DNA of 64,000 bases. Source: Onchocerca volvulus. Lineage: Eukaryota; Nematoda; Chromadorea; Rhabditida; Onchocercidae. Below, in pieces: positions 62,001 through 64,000 of the stretch. The stretch spans positions 14,323,113-14,387,112 of the forward strand of contig HG738140.1 in NCBI GenBank assembly GCA_000499405.2. The letters are read 5' to 3'. Below the pieces are notes generated by a model. It saw only the letters and a list, made by a program, of their open reading frames with translations, was not told where the DNA came from and searched no databases. The translations under genes and the position numbers were made by a program. Positions within the stretch are counted from its first letter, which is position 1. Every line of letters begins with the position of its first letter.

Positions 62001-64000
62001 AAAATATGAAATTTAATTGGTCAATAAATTACCCTTTTAAGCATTACGTATTTTTCATATTATTATTTAAATACTTTTTCATGCCTTCTATTCTGCTGTA
62101 GAATAATTTTACTAGTAACTAGCGAACGGAAAATAAAGGATAATCAATTCATGATTATCAAGAGCGCCAACAAGCAAACAGTCTTGTTATATTATCTTAA
62201 AATATGCAGTTATTGACTTTAATGAGAGCTCAAAAAAAGAAAGAAATTAAAAAGCATTGAAAATTCATAGTTAAATAAGACTGCAGTTGAATTTCATAAT
62301 ATTTTCAATTTCTATATACAAAATTAATTTTAATCTAAATTTAAAATTACGACCGAAAAATGAATTATATTTCAGAGAAAGTGGAAAGCAAAAGCAAAGC
62401 AACAGAAATGGAAAGCATAACTGGTAATAATTTGAGAGAATTTTATATATTAAAGGCAGAAAAAGATGGATCTTTGCGCCGATAATTAGGATTGCCAAAT
62501 CATTAGTAGATCTGATAACAGTGTCGGCCATTCTTCGCTGTTTATTGAAGTGAACATCCCAGAATTTGTGAATTTCTTGAAATTGGTAGAAATATGTAAC
62601 TGTAGCTATAATGGTCGATTTCTGATTTTTAGCGAAAACTAGACGAAAATTAACAAAAATGGGTACAAAAAGGGGAAAAATTTTGGATGATGCTACAGAA
62701 AGTCAATACGAAGAAAAGGCGGGAGAAGAAATAAATAAAATACTGAATAATAAATTCATTGAGGTAATATTATATAATTGAAACGGTTGCAGGTGGTGAA
62801 TTAGGCATCTATGACGAGATAGTTGAATAATTCACAGCTAAGCTATAGAAAATTTGATGTCAAGAATAAAATTTCATTAAGATGTTGTGATTTCTGTAAA
62901 TTTATTGTGATCGATAGCATTGTATCACATTTTTTTCAACATTAATCTTCTCATTTTCAAATGCATGGAGATTCGAGCTGTGAGGTTTCGAATTTTAGAT
63001 CAGATTGGATAAAGACTTTTCAAATTATAATAATCATGCAGTTACTTTTTTAGGAGCCAAAGAAGACTGATCTAATAGAAGATATCTCACGCTACATAAA
63101 AGAGTCTGGAAAAAGAGAAACAGAAAAACAAAAAGTTGTAATTGGCTTAGGTTCAGAAATCCCGCAAATAAGTACCTCCTCCATCTCAACTGTTTCAACA
63201 GAATCTTCTTCACGTCGTATGATAGAAAAAACTGCAAAGGATAAATTACTGGAAGAAAGTAAATCTGAAATGCCAAAAGTAGAGCATAAGTTCATGAAAT
63301 TATCCACTCCAATATCAGACACCCAATCAAGTCAATCAGCCGAATCAGAAGCAGAATCTGAATCAAATCCAGAAACGCAATCACTGCAATCGAATGAAAC
63401 TATTTCAAAGCAAAGAACTATGTCACCAAGTTCAGTTTCCGCAACAGAAAAGGAATCTGTTTCGAAGTCATTAATCAAATCATCTACTCCACCAGCTACA
63501 TCACTAACAGAATCCACTGCAAAGCAAGAAACCAAATTATTGACTTCATCGCTACCACTGCTCAGATCTCTTATACAGACAGCAGCACAATTACGGATCA
63601 TAACAACAGCACGATCTTTAACTAAACCAGAAATTGACTTATCATCAACGGTGACACCAATAGAATCCGTCAAAATAATAGAAAAGCAACAATCAACTGA
63701 ACCATCAATGTCACTAAAAGAATCTATCACAGTACCAAGAACTGAATTTCCGACGGCGACATCAATGTCATCTGAATCTCCTGAACAACCAGAAACTGAA
63801 TTATCGATCTCACCAGCATTGCCATCAACAGAATCCGCCAAAACAACAGAAGCGCAGCAATCAGCAGTGTCAATAAAAGAATTTGTCATAATGTCATCTG
63901 AATCTCCGACGCAGCCATCGATGTCATCTGAATCTCTTGAAAAGCCAGAAACTGAATTATCGATCTCACCAGCATTGCAATCAACAGAATCCGCCAAAAC
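59085..64000 (+). CDS. Low-complexity protein of unknown function, 5' part of gene
   Basis: I do not recognise the gene. Exons 59085-59100, 59675-59711, 60496-60537, 60869-61139, 61607-61751, 62376-62423, 62633-62763 and 63054 to the window edge join in phase to about 545 aa. The N-terminus is strongly basic (MQRGRKSKDRSARKVRR and more Arg/Lys). The middle has an acidic patch (GEITEFEEVEVV) and a Ser/Thr stretch, then a Lys/Glu helical segment (LKLKKEMEKRKTEKKQRES). The last exon is Ser/Thr/Glu/Pro-rich, including a 52-codon repeat. No signal peptide or membrane segment is seen. The phase agreement of the very short first three exons supports the model. Exon 5 may instead read through to a stop at 61799-61801, giving a short isoform or a separate gene end. 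Confidence 0.62.
63765..64000 (+). repeat. 156-bp coding tandem repeat, cut by the window edge
   Basis: Units begin at 63765 and 63921. Both encode MSSES followed by PETELSISPAL and STESAK with few changes. The 156-bp period keeps the frame (52 codons). The second unit is incomplete at 64000. Confidence 0.75.

Noticed and set aside
63332..63997. 221-codon open frame on the minus strand, rich in Asp/Ser/Val
   Set aside because: It is the antisense of the plus-strand Ser/Thr/Glu-rich exon. The repetitive codon pattern keeps both strands open, and splice signals support only the plus strand.
1..64000. tRNA, rRNA or CRISPR features
   Set aside because: No convincing T-loop and A/B-box pairs, rRNA blocks or spaced identical repeats were seen by eye. 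A covariance-model scan would be needed to exclude small RNAs.

Overview
The window is eukaryotic nuclear DNA and most likely comes from a parasitic nematode of the filarial/spirurid type. It is extremely AT-rich and full of poly-A/poly-T runs. Coding sequence is cut into exons of roughly 16-420 bp (one of 877 bp), with introns from under 100 bp to over 4 kb. Acceptors are mostly TTTCAG or TTTTAG, and several first coding exons sit just downstream of an acceptor-like site with no coding exon before it, as expected for spliced-leader trans-splicing. Nearest relatives were judged from remembered nematode and human proteins; no database search was run. All exon models were assembled by hand from splice signals, phase and conservation.

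Left part (1-33 kb, plus strand). Positions 1-10.7 kb hold no recognisable gene. A 14-exon two-pore potassium channel of the TWK family follows (10707-20461), with a degenerate BEL/Pao retrotransposon fragment in its sixth intron. About 140 bp downstream, on the same strand, is the first of two paralogous genes of a family I do not recognise (20621-23429 and 25683-32814). Copy 1 carries the shared domain on one uninterrupted exon, whereas copy 2 has it split by introns. The last intron of copy 2 contains a decayed Helitron with a recognisable Pif1-like helicase relic.

Middle part (35-58 kb, minus strand). Three conserved genes were resolved: an FBXO47/PROM-1-type meiotic F-box protein (34994-40077, 12 exons), folliculin (45841-50898, 11 exons) and translation initiation factor eIF3 subunit D (53109-57795, 12 exons). 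Upstream of the F-box gene lies a striking array of GACGTCAAA motifs at 20-21 bp spacing, followed by a palindrome of two E2F-like sites. A damaged cysteine-rich gene (about 42.1-43.1 kb, plus) and an unidentified gene relic (about 52.6-52.8 kb, plus) sit between the conserved genes.

Right end (59-64 kb, plus strand). A multi-exon gene of unknown function runs off the window. Its product has a very basic N-terminus, a charged helical middle and a long Ser/Thr/Glu/Pro-rich tail built partly from a 52-codon repeat.

The neighbours do not form an obvious pathway. Folliculin (nutrient sensing) and eIF3d (translation) are both growth-related housekeeping genes but probably have separate promoters. 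The only plausible co-transcribed pair is the TWK channel and copy 1 of the unknown family. No tRNA, rRNA or CRISPR array was recognised.
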